NCBI RefSeq assembly: GCF_015277735.1
Contig: NZ_JADHDA010000002.1
Coordinates: 62,001-126,000 of the forward strand
Direction: 5' to 3'
Length of the DNA stretch: 64,000 bases
From: Psychrobacter sp. NG254
GTDB lineage: Bacteria; Pseudomonadota; Gammaproteobacteria; Pseudomonadales; Moraxellaceae
A program made the translations under genes and the position numbers. Numbering within the stretch: the first letter of the stretch is position 1; every line of letters starts with the position of its first letter. The notes under the pieces are model-generated. The model ran no database searches. It saw only the letters and a list, made by a program, of their open reading frames with translations, and was not told the origin of the DNA. Of the stretch, positions 1 to 8,515 are shown in pieces.

Positions 1-1
1 T

Positions 2-1198
2 GCCAAGCAGCATCAGCTACTGGCTTCTTTGAACAAATCTCAACATCAAGAAAATACCTTGGTAGAGCAAAATACCATTGAGACAGAACTGGGTTTAAAA
101 AACGTCAATAGCTTTGCAAGACTGTTGGGCGGATTTATCGAGCTAACCAGTACGGTTGATGAAGGCAGTACGTTCAACCTTTATTTGCCTTGTCGTCGCC
201 CAAATTACCAACCGGTCTATCATCAGAGTCCACATCTGAGTCAGATTTATCTTATCGCAGTCGTGAACCAACCACTGGTAGCAAAGCACTTACAGCAGCT
301 GTGTATTCATCTATCTATCACTGCCGCTATTTATACCTCTATAGACCTCGCTGCCATTAAACAGATTACAGAGCAACTCGAGCACGATGCAAAAACCCTA
401 GCACCTTTATTACTATTAGATTACGAATATTATGATACCAGTACCATCGTTGTCGGTAATGACGCCAAATTTAATATCTCAAGCAGCGATAAGAAACCCT
501 CTGCCCTAACGTCATTTGATGCAACCAGAGCCATCTTAGCCGGTAGTAACCAAATAGTGACAAGTATCGATAGACGTCAAGCATTGAGCAGTTTACTTGC
601 AAACACATCACTACCTAAAATTTTGTTTAGTACAAAACATGAACGCCGTATTCCTTCATTATTGCTGGATCAATGTGATGGCTTTTTGACAAAACCGTTA
701 GACAGTGCACTACTACTCTCGGAGCTGATGCGCTTAACGCTACCCGTGACACGGATGTTCACCCAAACAAAAAATATCGAGGAAAGTGTGAGCGAACTCA
801 TCATCTCAGAAGCTACCACGCAAATGGTGTCACCACTGATTTTAGTAGTTGAAGACAGCCTAACCAATCAGAAAATAGCCTGCAAAATGCTCAGCAAATT
901 GGGTTATCGCAGTATTGTCGCAGAAGACGGTCAGCAAGCACTCGATACATTAAAAGAGCAGCGTGAAGAGATTTCATTAATTCTGATGGACTGCAGAATG
1001 CCTATAATGGATGGGTTACAAGCCACCCAAGCAATTCGCGCCCAAGATGACGACATCCCTATCGTCGCACTCACTGCAAATAACACTGAAGAAGATCGCG
1101 AGGCATGTATGCAAGTGGGTATGGATGAATTTTTGTCAAAACCGATCAACAAAAAAGAGCTAGAAACGGTTTTACAAAGCCTTATCTCTCTCTCTTGA
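2..1198 (+). CDS. Hybrid sensor histidine kinase/response regulator, 3' part (5' end outside window)
   Basis: The reading frame is open from the left edge, so the start and the sensor and dimerisation parts are missing. The first ~55 visible residues hold the end of a HATPase_c domain: a G2-box-like ELGLKNVNSFARLLGG followed by GSTFNLYLP. A middle stretch of about 200 residues resembles a degenerate receiver or linker. The last ~120 residues form a canonical receiver domain, with the acidic pair in VVEDS, the phosphoacceptor Asp in LILMDCRMP, and the Lys in FLSKP. The layout is that of BarA/GacS-like hybrid kinases, but no HPt domain follows the receiver. It converges on ribE. Histidine-kinase type is clear; the stimulus and partner cannot be told from this part. 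Confidence 0.85.
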   Translation, partial: AKQHQLLASLNKSQHQENTLVEQNTIETELGLKNVNSFARLLGGFIELTSTVDEGSTFNLYLPCRRPNYQPVYHQSPHLSQIYLIAVVNQPLVAKHLQQLCIHLSITAAIYTSIDLAAIKQITEQLEHDAKTLAPLLLLDYEYYDTSTIVVGNDAKFNISSSDKKPSALTSFDATRAILAGSNQIVTSIDRRQALSSLLANTSLPKILFSTKHERRIPSLLLDQCDGFLTKPLDSALLLSELMRLTLPVTRMFTQTKNIEESVSELIISEATTQMVSPLILVVEDSLTNQKIACKMLSKLGYRSIVAEDGQQALDTLKEQREEISLILMDCRMPIMDGLQATQAIRAQDDDIPIVALTANNTEEDREACMQVGMDEFLSKPINKKELETVLQSLISLS

Positions 1199-1211
1199 TG
1201 ATTATCACACT

Positions 1212-1243
1212 AAAAAGCCTCACCGTTTAAACGATGAGGCTTA
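1212..1243. terminator. Bidirectional intrinsic terminator between the kinase gene and ribE
   Basis: Arms AAGCCTCA and TGAGGCTT (1215-1222 and 1235-1242) enclose the palindrome CGTTTAAACG. A run of five A at 1212-1216 gives a T-tract on the minus strand, which suits termination of the leftward ribE transcript. The rightward kinase transcript would also form the hairpin but lacks a good T-run. Confidence 0.7.
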
Positions 1244-1374
1244 GATTCGTTATCTTGGTATCTAGTGAAGCCTATAAATAATTTAAACTGACAAACACCG
1301 GCTTATCTAGAGCGAGCCCTAGTGAAATAGTTATTAAACGTTAAGATAGGTTTAATCCTCTCTAATTCAGCCGA

Positions 1375-2049
1375 TTACTTCATAAAACCATTGTCTGCTA
1401 AAAACGCCTCTGTAATCTGACTCTGCGGCCTCGGTGCGTTCATACCTCCAGATTGTGACTTGGTTAATAAACGCTCTAGATAACGCGCCACGATATCTAC
1501 TTCAATATTGACTGGATTGCCAACCAACCAATGCTTGGCAATATTAGTAACCTGAGCCGTATGCGGAATAATATTTAAGGAAACAATATTGTCTCTTACT
1601 AGATTGGTGGTTAAGCTGATGCCATCCACAGTAATAGACCCCTTAGTCGCCGTATAGTGCGCCAGCTCTTGTGGTATCTCAATTTCAATATAAATTGAGC
1701 GAGCATCTTGCTGTAACTTACTTACCAGCCCTACGCCATCCACGTGACCCGCTACGATATGACCCCCGAAACGAGTCGTCGGTAGCATGGCTTTTTCTAA
1801 GTTAACCGTATGACCTGGTTTCAATGTTGCTAATGCTGTTCGAGCAATAGTTTCACGTGAAACATCTACAGAGTAGTAATTACTCCCAAGCGCTACAACC
1901 GTCAGACAAATACCATTCGACGCAATGGAGTCTCCCAGTTTCACATCACTGAAATCTAAATCATCAGACTCTACTGTCAAACGTATGTCACCGCCTGTCG
2001 GCTGCATAGATTTAACCTTTCCAACACTTTCTATAATTCCAGTAAACAT
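1375..2049 (-). CDS. ribE: Riboflavin synthase alpha chain
   Basis: Converts two molecules of 6,7-dimethyl-8-ribityllumazine to riboflavin plus the pyrimidinedione, the last step of riboflavin synthesis in the cytoplasm. The 224-residue protein starts with the family hallmark MFTGIIESVG. It shows two tandem lumazine-binding barrels: GICLTVV and FGGHIVAGHVDG belong to the first half and the boundary, and GSITVDGISLT to the second. Length is normal (about 200-220), with a short extra C-terminal tail after the family core. It is the last gene of the leftward nrdR-ribD-ribE group but is separated from ribD by 438 bp, so it probably has its own promoter. A perfect parS-like palindrome lies inside the gene, at codons for V-S-R-E-T. 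Confidence 0.95.
   Translation of the reverse strand: MFTGIIESVGKVKSMQPTGGDIRLTVESDDLDFSDVKLGDSIASNGICLTVVALGSNYYSVDVSRETIARTALATLKPGHTVNLEKAMLPTTRFGGHIVAGHVDGVGLVSKLQQDARSIYIEIEIPQELAHYTATKGSITVDGISLTTNLVRDNIVSLNIIPHTAQVTNIAKHWLVGNPVNIEVDIVARYLERLLTKSQSGGMNAPRPQSQITEAFLADNGFMK
1850..1863. promoter_or_regulatory. parS-like ParB site (perfect palindrome) inside ribE
   Basis: The 14-mer GTTTCACGTGAAAC is a perfect palindrome matching the core of the bacterial parS consensus bound by chromosomal ParB. ParB binding is inferred from motif identity and from the position near the origin. Confidence 0.75.
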
Positions 2050-2366
2050 AAGGCGTTCATCTCATTATTATGTTGCCTTTATGGACAACGTATTTTGGTT
2101 TATTGAGGGCTCAAGTGTATGACTTAGTGTGGCTTATTCAAATTTTCTATAAAGATGCAACATCTACTTGTTTTAAACCACTATAGGATAGATTGTGGAT
2201 AAGTAAGTATAAGTCAACCCAAAGGTACCTAAAAACCTTATCAATCATAAAGTTATCCACAATACACTTTGACTTAGCACAGTATATACATTTCTATAAT
2301 TATTAACATAAGTATCTGATTTATATAAATTTAATATAAAGAAAATAAAAAGTTTAGATGTTCTTT

Positions 2367-2380
2367 GTTTCATGTGAAAC
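2367..2380 (+). promoter_or_regulatory. parS-like site
   Basis: GTTTCATGTGAAAC, one central mismatch from the perfect palindrome. It lies in the ribD-ribE gap, 13 bp from a second copy in the opposite orientation. Confidence 0.65.
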
Positions 2381-2393
2381 AGAGTTATGCACA

Positions 2394-2407
2394 GTTTCAC
2401 ATGAAAC
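2394..2407 (-). promoter_or_regulatory. parS-like site
   Basis: GTTTCACATGAAAC, the reverse complement of the site at 2367. The pair brackets a DnaA box (TTATGCACA, 2385-2393). Confidence 0.65.
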
Positions 2408-2487
2408 CATTAATAACCTGAGTAACTTATCCCCACATAATGCACAGTTAACATAAATTGTGGATAAAACTCTGTGATTAGATAGCG

Positions 2488-3543
2488 CTACAAAGGAAGC
2501 AAAGTTAACTTGAGATCAGACCCTAATTGCTCATGGCTATCAATGTCAAAACGTAGCTGCTGAGCCAAAGATAATGGGTTGAAATCCACCATAGGCCGTG
2601 CGTGGGCACCGAGTAGACAAGGCGCTTGATAAACAATCAGCTCATCCACCAGCTGCTGACTCAAAAAGCTACCAGCCACACCAGCCCCTGCTTCGATTAA
2701 GATATCATAACATTGGTGCTCACTGACCAACTCTGCTAACAACGCCGTTAAATTATCCTCACGCCAGTAAAGCGTATCTGTACGTCGACACAACTGATAA
2801 TCAGACTGCGCACTATGTGCTAGACGCTCACTTCTATCAAGAACGACTACCTTAGGGGCTGGTATACGTTCTGCAGGCACTCCTAATTGGGTTGAACGCA
2901 CATTAAGTTTTGGGTCATCAGTCATCACTGTCTGGCTACCCGTGATAATTGCCCCGCTCTGTGCTCGTAGCTTTTGCACGTCTTCACGGGCAGCTGCCGA
3001 GGTAATCCACTTAGACTCACCGGATGCCATAGCAGTACGACCGTCCAGACTGGTGGCTATCTTAAGCCTTACATATGGCATTTGGGTACGCATAGCTTTC
3101 AAAAACCCGCAATTCAATGACTCTGCTTGCGCTGTTAGTATACCAACAGTCACTTCAATGCCTGCTTGCTCTAACAATGCTACACCGCGTCCAGCAACTT
3201 GCGGATTAGGATCGAGACCAGCAATTACCACGCGTTTTATACCTGCAGCGATGAGACCCACCGCACAAGGCGGCGTGCGACCTGTATGGCTACATGGCTC
3301 TAGCGTCACGTAAGCAGTTGCCCCTACTGCCTTCGCACCTGCTGCGTTGAGTGCAAAAACCTCTGCATGAGGCTCACCTGCTTTGGGGTGAAACCCTTGA
3401 CCGACATTCTCTGCTGCTTGGACGATGACGCACCCCACGGCTGGGTTTGGTCTGGTGGTATACAAGCCCTTTTTGGCTTGTTCGATGGCAAGCATCATAT
3501 AATAACGATCTTGCGCATCTTGAGCATGGTTTTTTGTTGGCAT
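2488..3543 (-). CDS. ribD: Bifunctional diaminohydroxyphosphoribosylaminopyrimidine deaminase / 5-amino-6-(5-phosphoribosylamino)uracil reductase
   Basis: Performs steps 2 and 3 of riboflavin synthesis. The N-terminal cytidine-deaminase-fold domain has the zinc and catalytic motif HAEV and the zinc-ligand motif PCSHTGRTPPC. The C-terminal half is the NADPH-dependent reductase, opening with RLKIATSLDGRTA and containing GSQTVMTDDPKLNVR. About 351 residues, normal for the family. The ATG at 3543 is preferred; an in-frame TTG at 3561 would add six residues, and neither has a clear Shine-Dalgarno sequence. It lies downstream of nrdR and upstream of ribE in a leftward group. Confidence 0.95.
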   Translation of the reverse strand: MPTKNHAQDAQDRYYMMLAIEQAKKGLYTTRPNPAVGCVIVQAAENVGQGFHPKAGEPHAEVFALNAAGAKAVGATAYVTLEPCSHTGRTPPCAVGLIAAGIKRVVIAGLDPNPQVAGRGVALLEQAGIEVTVGILTAQAESLNCGFLKAMRTQMPYVRLKIATSLDGRTAMASGESKWITSAAAREDVQKLRAQSGAIITGSQTVMTDDPKLNVRSTQLGVPAERIPAPKVVVLDRSERLAHSAQSDYQLCRRTDTLYWREDNLTALLAELVSEHQCYDILIEAGAGVAGSFLSQQLVDELIVYQAPCLLGAHARPMVDFNPLSLAQQLRFDIDSHEQLGSDLKLTLLPL

Positions 3544-3621
3544 AACAGTGGACTTAATCAATGATTGAGGGTTCTATATAAGAAAACAAATAGGTGAAGT
3601 CTGACCAATAATTAGGGGTTA

Positions 3622-4098
3622 TTAATCAGGTTCATTCGATTGTTTTTCATTTGGACGGATATTAGCAATTTCTTGATGAAAAGCATCAATGTCTTGAAAG
3701 TCGCGATAGACACTGGCAAAACGCACATAAGCGACGTCGTCCAACGTTTTCAGCTCACTCATGATAATCTCACCCAAAACCTTACTACTGATCTCACGCT
3801 CACCCATCTGTCTGACACGCTTTTCGATACGGCTGATCATCGCCTCCTGCTCATCAATAGTAATGGGTCGTTTTTGCAAAGGCAGCAAGATGGAGCGGCG
3901 CAGCTTTTCATTGTCATAGGGTTCAATTTTGTTACTTGATTTGATGATTCGTGGCATGACAACTTCGACCATCTCAAAAGTCGTAAAACGCTCCTGACAA
4001 CTATTACACGAGCGGCGACGGCGCACCTGAGCCCCTTCAGCAGCCAGACGTGAATCAATAACTTTAGTCTCTGATGCATTACAATACGGGCAGTGCAT
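3622..4098 (-). CDS. nrdR: Transcriptional repressor NrdR
   Basis: Zinc-finger/ATP-cone repressor of ribonucleotide reductase genes. The zinc ribbon is visible as C3-x2-C6 and C31-x2-C34, followed by an ATP-cone domain beginning near PRIIKSSNKIEPYD and running to about residue 140. 158 residues, typical. The start is supported by AAGGA a few bases upstream. The neighbourhood nrdR-ribD-ribE is a common gammaproteobacterial arrangement. Its targets (NrdR boxes at nrd operons) are not in this window. Confidence 0.95.
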   Translation of the reverse strand: MHCPYCNASETKVIDSRLAAEGAQVRRRRSCNSCQERFTTFEMVEVVMPRIIKSSNKIEPYDNEKLRRSILLPLQKRPITIDEQEAMISRIEKRVRQMGEREISSKVLGEIIMSELKTLDDVAYVRFASVYRDFQDIDAFHQEIANIRPNEKQSNEPD

Positions 4099-4215
4099 GG
4101 CATTTCCTTATCTTAATATCGAAAGCGAGCGTCGTTATCTATAACAGTTAAAGCTAACAGAGTAGTTGGTATAAAAAATCAAATAACTATTATTGGAGCT
4201 GAGTAGATACTTTAT

Positions 4216-5652
4216 CTATTTACCAATACAAAAGCTGCCGAATATTTTGCCTAGTAAATCATCAGCGCTAAACTCACCCGTGATTTCACCCAAGCTCTGC
4301 TGTGCTTGACGTAAGCTATCAGCAACCAACTCACCTGCTTCAAACACCGTTAGTTGCTCATGTGCTTCTACTAGGAAATTAGCAGTCCGTCTGAGCGCAT
4401 CTAGGTGTCTGGTACGAGCGATCAAGCTATTCTCTGGTGGGTGAAATCCTACTTTATCGCATAGTGCTTCGATTAAATTATCAATACCAACACCTGTTTC
4501 ACATGAAACATTGACTTGCTCGTAACCTCTATTTTTGATTTCAATTTGGGTCAAAGCAGCAATCTCCTCACTATTATCATCGCTCAATAAATCGCTTTTA
4601 TTAGCAATGATTAATAAGCGCTTAGCTTGTGGTAATTCACCAAATAACTGCTCTGCCAGTTGTAGTGGCGTACTTTCTTCTTCAACATCACGCGTGACAT
4701 CGTAGACCATCAATAGCATATCAGCCTGTGCAATTGCAGTTCGAGCACGCTCAATACCAATACGCTCTACGGTATCTTCTGTCTCGCGCAATCCTGCCGT
4801 ATCTGTAAGATGCAACGTCAACCCATTGAGTACCACGGTTTCTTGCAACGTATCACGCGTGGTCCCTGCGACATCAGTTACGATAGCACGCTCTTGTCCC
4901 GCTAAACGATTGAGTAGGCTCGACTTGCCTGCATTAGGCCTACCTGCTAAAACCACATGGATACCATCACGCAAAAGCTGACCTTGTTTCGCAGTCGCTA
5001 ATACATGCTGGATCTTATCTTGTGTTTGTTCAAGTTTGCTTTGTATCACACCATCAGATAAGAAATCCACGTCCTCCTCATCAGGGAAGTCGATGGCAGC
5101 CTCTACATGCAGGCGAAGATGAATCAATTGCTCGAGTAGTTGATTGATCTTTTGTGAGAATTCACCACTTAATGAGCGAATGGCGCTACTAGCTGCAGCA
5201 GCACTGGTCGCATCAATGGCATCAGCTATCGCTTCTGCTTGCACCAAATCCAATTTATCGTTGTCAAAAGCACGATAAGAGAACTCTCCGGCACTTGCTT
5301 GTTTGGCACCCAGTTCGAACACACGTGCGAGTAGCTGGTTTTGTAATATTACGCCACCATGACCTTGCAGCTCAATCACATCTTCGCCCGTGAACGAATG
5401 CGGCCCTTTGAAAAATAATACCAAGCCCTCATCGATGACAGTGCCATCAGCTTGATAAAAACGACAAAAACTGGCCATTCGTGGTGTAAAGCCCGATTTA
5501 CCTGTTAAAGCACATGCCATATCATAAGCACGCGTACCAGACAGGCGTATAACACCCACACCCCCTCGCCCGAGCGGCGTTGCAATCGCAGCAATCGTAG
5601 TCGATCCAAATGTATTAGATTTTTCAGAAGAATTAGGTGTGGCTGATGCCAT
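4216..5652 (-). CDS. mnmE: tRNA modification GTPase MnmE (TrmE)
   Basis: With MnmG it forms the 5-carboxymethylaminomethyl group on U34 of tRNAs. Visible order: N-terminal folate-binding domain (IAAIATPLGRGGVGVIRLSG), a helical domain interrupted by the G domain with G1 GRPNAGKSS, G3 DTAG and G4 NKSD, and the invariant C-terminal FCIGK with the functional Cys. The ATG at 5652 gives 478 residues; an upstream in-frame TTG at 5679 would add nine atypical residues. mnmE lies directly downstream of yidC, a conserved origin-region arrangement. A parS-like 14-mer lies inside the gene. mnmG is not in the window. Confidence 0.95.
   Translation of the reverse strand: MASATPNSSEKSNTFGSTTIAAIATPLGRGGVGVIRLSGTRAYDMACALTGKSGFTPRMASFCRFYQADGTVIDEGLVLFFKGPHSFTGEDVIELQGHGGVILQNQLLARVFELGAKQASAGEFSYRAFDNDKLDLVQAEAIADAIDATSAAAASSAIRSLSGEFSQKINQLLEQLIHLRLHVEAAIDFPDEEDVDFLSDGVIQSKLEQTQDKIQHVLATAKQGQLLRDGIHVVLAGRPNAGKSSLLNRLAGQERAIVTDVAGTTRDTLQETVVLNGLTLHLTDTAGLRETEDTVERIGIERARTAIAQADMLLMVYDVTRDVEEESTPLQLAEQLFGELPQAKRLLIIANKSDLLSDDNSEEIAALTQIEIKNRGYEQVNVSCETGVGIDNLIEALCDKVGFHPPENSLIARTRHLDALRRTANFLVEAHEQLTVFEAGELVADSLRQAQQSLGEITGEFSADDLLGKIFGSFCIGK
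4496..4509 (-). promoter_or_regulatory. parS-like site inside mnmE
   Basis: GTTTCACATGAAAC, one central mismatch from the palindrome, embedded in coding sequence. Confidence 0.6.
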
Positions 5653-5778
5653 CGCTAAGGAATCCACAATTACTCTCAATAGCCAAAAACCCCATTATAG
5701 ACGGCTAAACTCATGCTGACAAAGCAAACTTTGAAAGCCCGTCTCATCAGTAGGCTTTTCTTTTGAATGTTGATAAGT

Positions 5779-5787
5779 TGTGGATAA
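5779..5787 (-). promoter_or_regulatory. DnaA box in the mnmE-yidC gap
   Basis: TGTGGATAA is the reverse complement of the consensus TTATCCACA. It is a single box, outside the two main clusters. Confidence 0.45.
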
Positions 5788-5802
5788 AAATGCACTACCC
5801 AT

Positions 5803-5834
5803 AAAAAAACCACCGAGTTTATCGATGGTTTTTT
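5803..5834. terminator. Bidirectional intrinsic terminator downstream of yidC
   Basis: A-run, then ACCACCGA and TCGATGGT arms, then a T-run, between yidC and mnmE. It should end the leftward yidC transcript, so mnmE needs its own promoter. Confidence 0.7.
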
Positions 5835-5862
5835 TACTGTCACGTTTTTGATAAGTAATCAG

Positions 5863-7545
5863 TTAGTCGACCACTTTTACCGTACGACGCTTCTGTTCTT
5901 CATCGACTTTTTTATTGACAATATATTGCTGAGTCATACTAAACAGGTTGTTCACTGTCCAGTATAGAACCAAACCTGCTGGGAAGAACAGCATGAATGC
6001 AGTAAAGATAATCGGCAAAAACTTCATAACTTTTGCTTGCATTGGATCTGCTGGTTGCGGGTTCAGCTGCTGCTGTACAAACATCGATGCACCCATCAAC
6101 AGTGGCAAAATAAACCACGGGTCCATCGCTGAGAGATCATTAATCCACAAAATCCACGGCGCATGACGCAGCTCAACACTCTCGACCAGTACCCAATACA
6201 AAGCTAAGAAAATAGGCATCTGCATCAAGATAGGTAGACAACCCGCCATTGGATTGACTTTCTCCTCTTTATAGATAGCCATCATCTCTTGCGACATCTT
6301 CATACGATCATCGCCATGCTCTTCTTTGAGCAACTTCAGTCTTGGGGCAATAGCACGCATCTTCGCCATCGAATAGTAACTCTTATTAGAGAACCACATG
6401 AGTGCAATTTTAACCAAGATAGTCAGTAGAATAATTGACCAACCCCAGTTACCCACAACTTTATGCACACCTTCCAAGATAGCAAACAAGACCTTCGATA
6501 TTGGCCACAACAGACCGTAATCGACCGTTTTATTCAGACCTACCGCCACGTCTTTAAGTTCAGACTGTACTTTTGGACCTGCATATAGCGTCGCATTTAA
6601 AGTAATCTGCTTGTTTTGTGCAACATTGACAGTCTGACTATTAAAACCAATAAAATAATCATCACCGGTTTCACGGCTAAAGAACTTACCAGTAAAGTTT
6701 TGAGGTGTCCATGCCGATACAAAGTAATGCTGCACGATGCCGACCCAACCTTCATCACTGGTCGTCGTCAACTCGCCATCGCTGAAGTCTTTAAATTTCA
6801 ACTTATTATAAGGATCATCTGGCGTACCCCATGCGCCGCCCAGATAAGTCGCCATGCTTAGCGCGCCTTTATCAGACATACCAGGATCTTTACTATCATC
6901 ACGTTTTAGCTGTGCAAACATCTGGCCTTGCCAAGCACTGGTAGAGGCATTTTGGATTTTGTAGCTAATATCAATCGGATATTTGTTTTCAGTAAAGGTA
7001 AAGGTCTTGGTAATTGTCACACCATCTTTTTTATAAGTCAGTGGTACAGACAGCGTTTGTTGACCATCTTCCATGACATAGTTATTGGCAGTGTGGTTAT
7101 AAGTCGCTCGACCTTCTGCTGTATCAATACCATTTTGACCAATCAGTCCAGACTGTGCCACATATACACGATTACTGTTATTTTCTAACAATACGAAAGG
7201 CTTATCGCTATCGAGCGTCGCGTCATACTGTTTAAGCGCAGCATAAACAATATCACCGCCTTCTGGATTGATTTTTATATCATAGCGATCGGTCGTTACT
7301 GTGATTAGACCTGCATTTTTGGCAGGTGCTGCTGTCACAGCTGCATTATCAACAGGTAATGTTTGAACCGGGATATCGCCTGCTCCACCCGTTGTAGAAG
7401 GAATGTCAGCACCTACTGAATTTGTAGTTTCTGGCACCGCATCAACAGCTGGTGCATCGGCATAATCATCTCGCCATGCCAAAATCAGCAGATAAGCGGT
7501 AATTAACATCGCAATGATGATCATCACCCGAAATATCTTTTGCAT
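5863..7545 (-). CDS. yidC: Membrane protein insertase YidC
   Basis: Inner-membrane insertase and chaperone acting alone or with SecYEG. Residues ~4-23 form the first membrane segment. A large periplasmic domain follows (about 60-350, with YDIKINPEGGDIVYAALKQY near its start). The conserved five-helix insertase core begins near WGWSIILLTILVK, includes NPMAGCLPILMQMPIF, and ends at YWTVNNLFSMTQQYIVNKK with a short basic tail. 560 residues, normal for a gram-negative YidC. It sits between yidD/rnpA and mnmE as in most proteobacteria, but is isolated by a terminator downstream and a 216-bp gap upstream. Confidence 0.97.
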   Translation of the reverse strand: MQKIFRVMIIIAMLITAYLLILAWRDDYADAPAVDAVPETTNSVGADIPSTTGGAGDIPVQTLPVDNAAVTAAPAKNAGLITVTTDRYDIKINPEGGDIVYAALKQYDATLDSDKPFVLLENNSNRVYVAQSGLIGQNGIDTAEGRATYNHTANNYVMEDGQQTLSVPLTYKKDGVTITKTFTFTENKYPIDISYKIQNASTSAWQGQMFAQLKRDDSKDPGMSDKGALSMATYLGGAWGTPDDPYNKLKFKDFSDGELTTTSDEGWVGIVQHYFVSAWTPQNFTGKFFSRETGDDYFIGFNSQTVNVAQNKQITLNATLYAGPKVQSELKDVAVGLNKTVDYGLLWPISKVLFAILEGVHKVVGNWGWSIILLTILVKIALMWFSNKSYYSMAKMRAIAPRLKLLKEEHGDDRMKMSQEMMAIYKEEKVNPMAGCLPILMQMPIFLALYWVLVESVELRHAPWILWINDLSAMDPWFILPLLMGASMFVQQQLNPQPADPMQAKVMKFLPIIFTAFMLFFPAGLVLYWTVNNLFSMTQQYIVNKKVDEEQKRRTVKVVD

Positions 7546-7702
7546 AAACCTTTCCTAGATTAAAAAATTAGGGAATGAAAAATTAGGGCATGTGTCATGA
7601 CTGTACATCACAGTTAACCGCATACATGACAACTGCGTTGATAGTCATTTACATAAAATGTGCATCATTTTACTAAAAATCTGCCCCAAATGATACCAAG
7701 AG

Positions 7703-7736
7703 TGTGGATAACTTGTGGGTAACTCACTGGGGATAA
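7703..7736. promoter_or_regulatory. Two DnaA boxes in the yidC-yidD gap
   Basis: TGTGGATAA at 7703-7711 is a perfect box (minus orientation); TGGGGATAA at 7728-7736 is one mismatch away. They lie in the 216-bp spacer upstream of yidC, where DnaA could bind near the yidC promoter. Confidence 0.45.
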
Positions 7737-7761
7737 GATCCATACCCAAACATAGTCATTT

Positions 7762-8136
7762 TTACTCTGACTTCATCAGATAGTTAAGCCGTGAAACATA
7801 GCTATTATTGTCTCGGTAAATACCCAATCCTTTAACAACGTTATTTGGTATATCAGTAGAAGATAAGTATTGATAGCTATAAGAAGATAAGGGAAGAGGT
7901 ACGAAGTCAATACCGTGCCCACCGAGAGGATGACACTTACTAAGACGTTTTAATAGCAACCAACTACCTACACGGGGACCATGCCATGCCAAAGCTTGTT
8001 TACCATAATTTGAACAAGTTGGATAGTAACGACAGCGCGCAGGAATCATGGGACTTATTATTTTTTGATAGAACAAAACGGTATTTAATAAAAAAATTAA
8101 AAATATTTTTTTAAAAAAATTAAATAAAAAAATCAT
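7762..8136 (-). CDS. yidD: Membrane protein insertion efficiency factor YidD
   Basis: Small membrane-associated protein that helps YidC-dependent insertion. The family core is plain: YQKIISPMIPARCRYYPTC, then SNYGKQALAWHG, then LLLKRLSKCHPLGGHG with the conserved cysteines. At 124 residues it is longer than the usual 70-85, owing to an extra C-terminal tail after residue ~85. The N-terminus (MIFLFNFFKKIFLIF) is encoded by almost pure A/T DNA. It starts 1 bp after the rnpA stop, indicating translational coupling. Confidence 0.93.
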   Translation of the reverse strand: MIFLFNFFKKIFLIFLLNTVLFYQKIISPMIPARCRYYPTCSNYGKQALAWHGPRVGSWLLLKRLSKCHPLGGHGIDFVPLPLSSYSYQYLSSTDIPNNVVKGLGIYRDNNSYVSRLNYLMKSE

Positions 8137-8137
8137 T

Positions 8138-8515
8138 TTATTTTTTTTCTATTTTTTTAAATATATTATTAATTTGATTTTTCAATTCTTCTTTATTTAT
8201 ATCCTTTATTGATTTTTTAACAATAAAGACAATGTCTTTATTTTCCATTTCCAAAGACTTTGTACGAAACTGCTCACGTATATGTCTTTTAATCAAGTTT
8301 CGAACAACAGCAGTAGGCACCTTACGCTTAGTAATAGCCATACCGACCCTAGGCTTATCATGGACATTAGACCTCACAAAGGCCATTAAGTGGCTCTGAT
8401 GTATCTTACGCTCAGGTGCGTCGAATACCTCACGAAAGGCTACAGGCGTAAGCAAGCGCTGCTCTTTGGTGAATCTAGCTGTAGGTACAGGTGTAGCTAA
8501 TAGAGAGTTGGGCAT
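8138..8515 (-). CDS. rnpA: Ribonuclease P protein component
   Basis: Protein subunit of RNase P, which matures tRNA 5' ends. The signature RNLIKRHIREQFR and the preceding VGMAITKRKVPTAV identify the family. The ATG at 8515 gives 125 residues, the usual size; a TTG at 8563 would add a hydrophobic 16-residue leader absent from the family and overlapping the upstream terminator region, so I reject it. The C-terminal ~30 residues (KKSIKDINKEELKNQINN...) are very Lys/Asn/Ile-rich and AT-rich in DNA. Upstream is rpmH, separated by a terminator-like hairpin. Confidence 0.93.
   Translation of the reverse strand: MPNSLLATPVPTARFTKEQRLLTPVAFREVFDAPERKIHQSHLMAFVRSNVHDKPRVGMAITKRKVPTAVVRNLIKRHIREQFRTKSLEMENKDIVFIVKKSIKDINKEELKNQINNIFKKIEKK

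Larger units (their letters stand above)
2050..2487. other. ribD-ribE intergenic region: second DnaA-box cluster with AT-rich tract (candidate DnaA-binding or origin element)
   Basis: This 438-bp non-coding gap carries consensus DnaA boxes at 2194-2202 (TGTGGATAA), 2253-2261 (TTATCCACA), 2385-2393 (TTATGCACA) and 2459-2467 (TGTGGATAA), plus a one-mismatch box TTATCCCCA at 2427-2435. An extremely AT-rich stretch (2281-2350, about 11% GC by hand count) lies between boxes. Two parS-like sites (2367-2380 and 2394-2407) flank one box. No FMN riboswitch signature is visible ahead of ribE. The density equals that of the gap upstream of dnaA. Whether it is part of a split origin, a DnaA-titration site or only a ParB/DnaA hub is inference. 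Confidence 0.65.

Noticed and set aside
2050..2487. FMN riboswitch upstream of ribE
   Set aside because: The region is very AT-rich and lacks the conserved GC-rich RFN-element segments.
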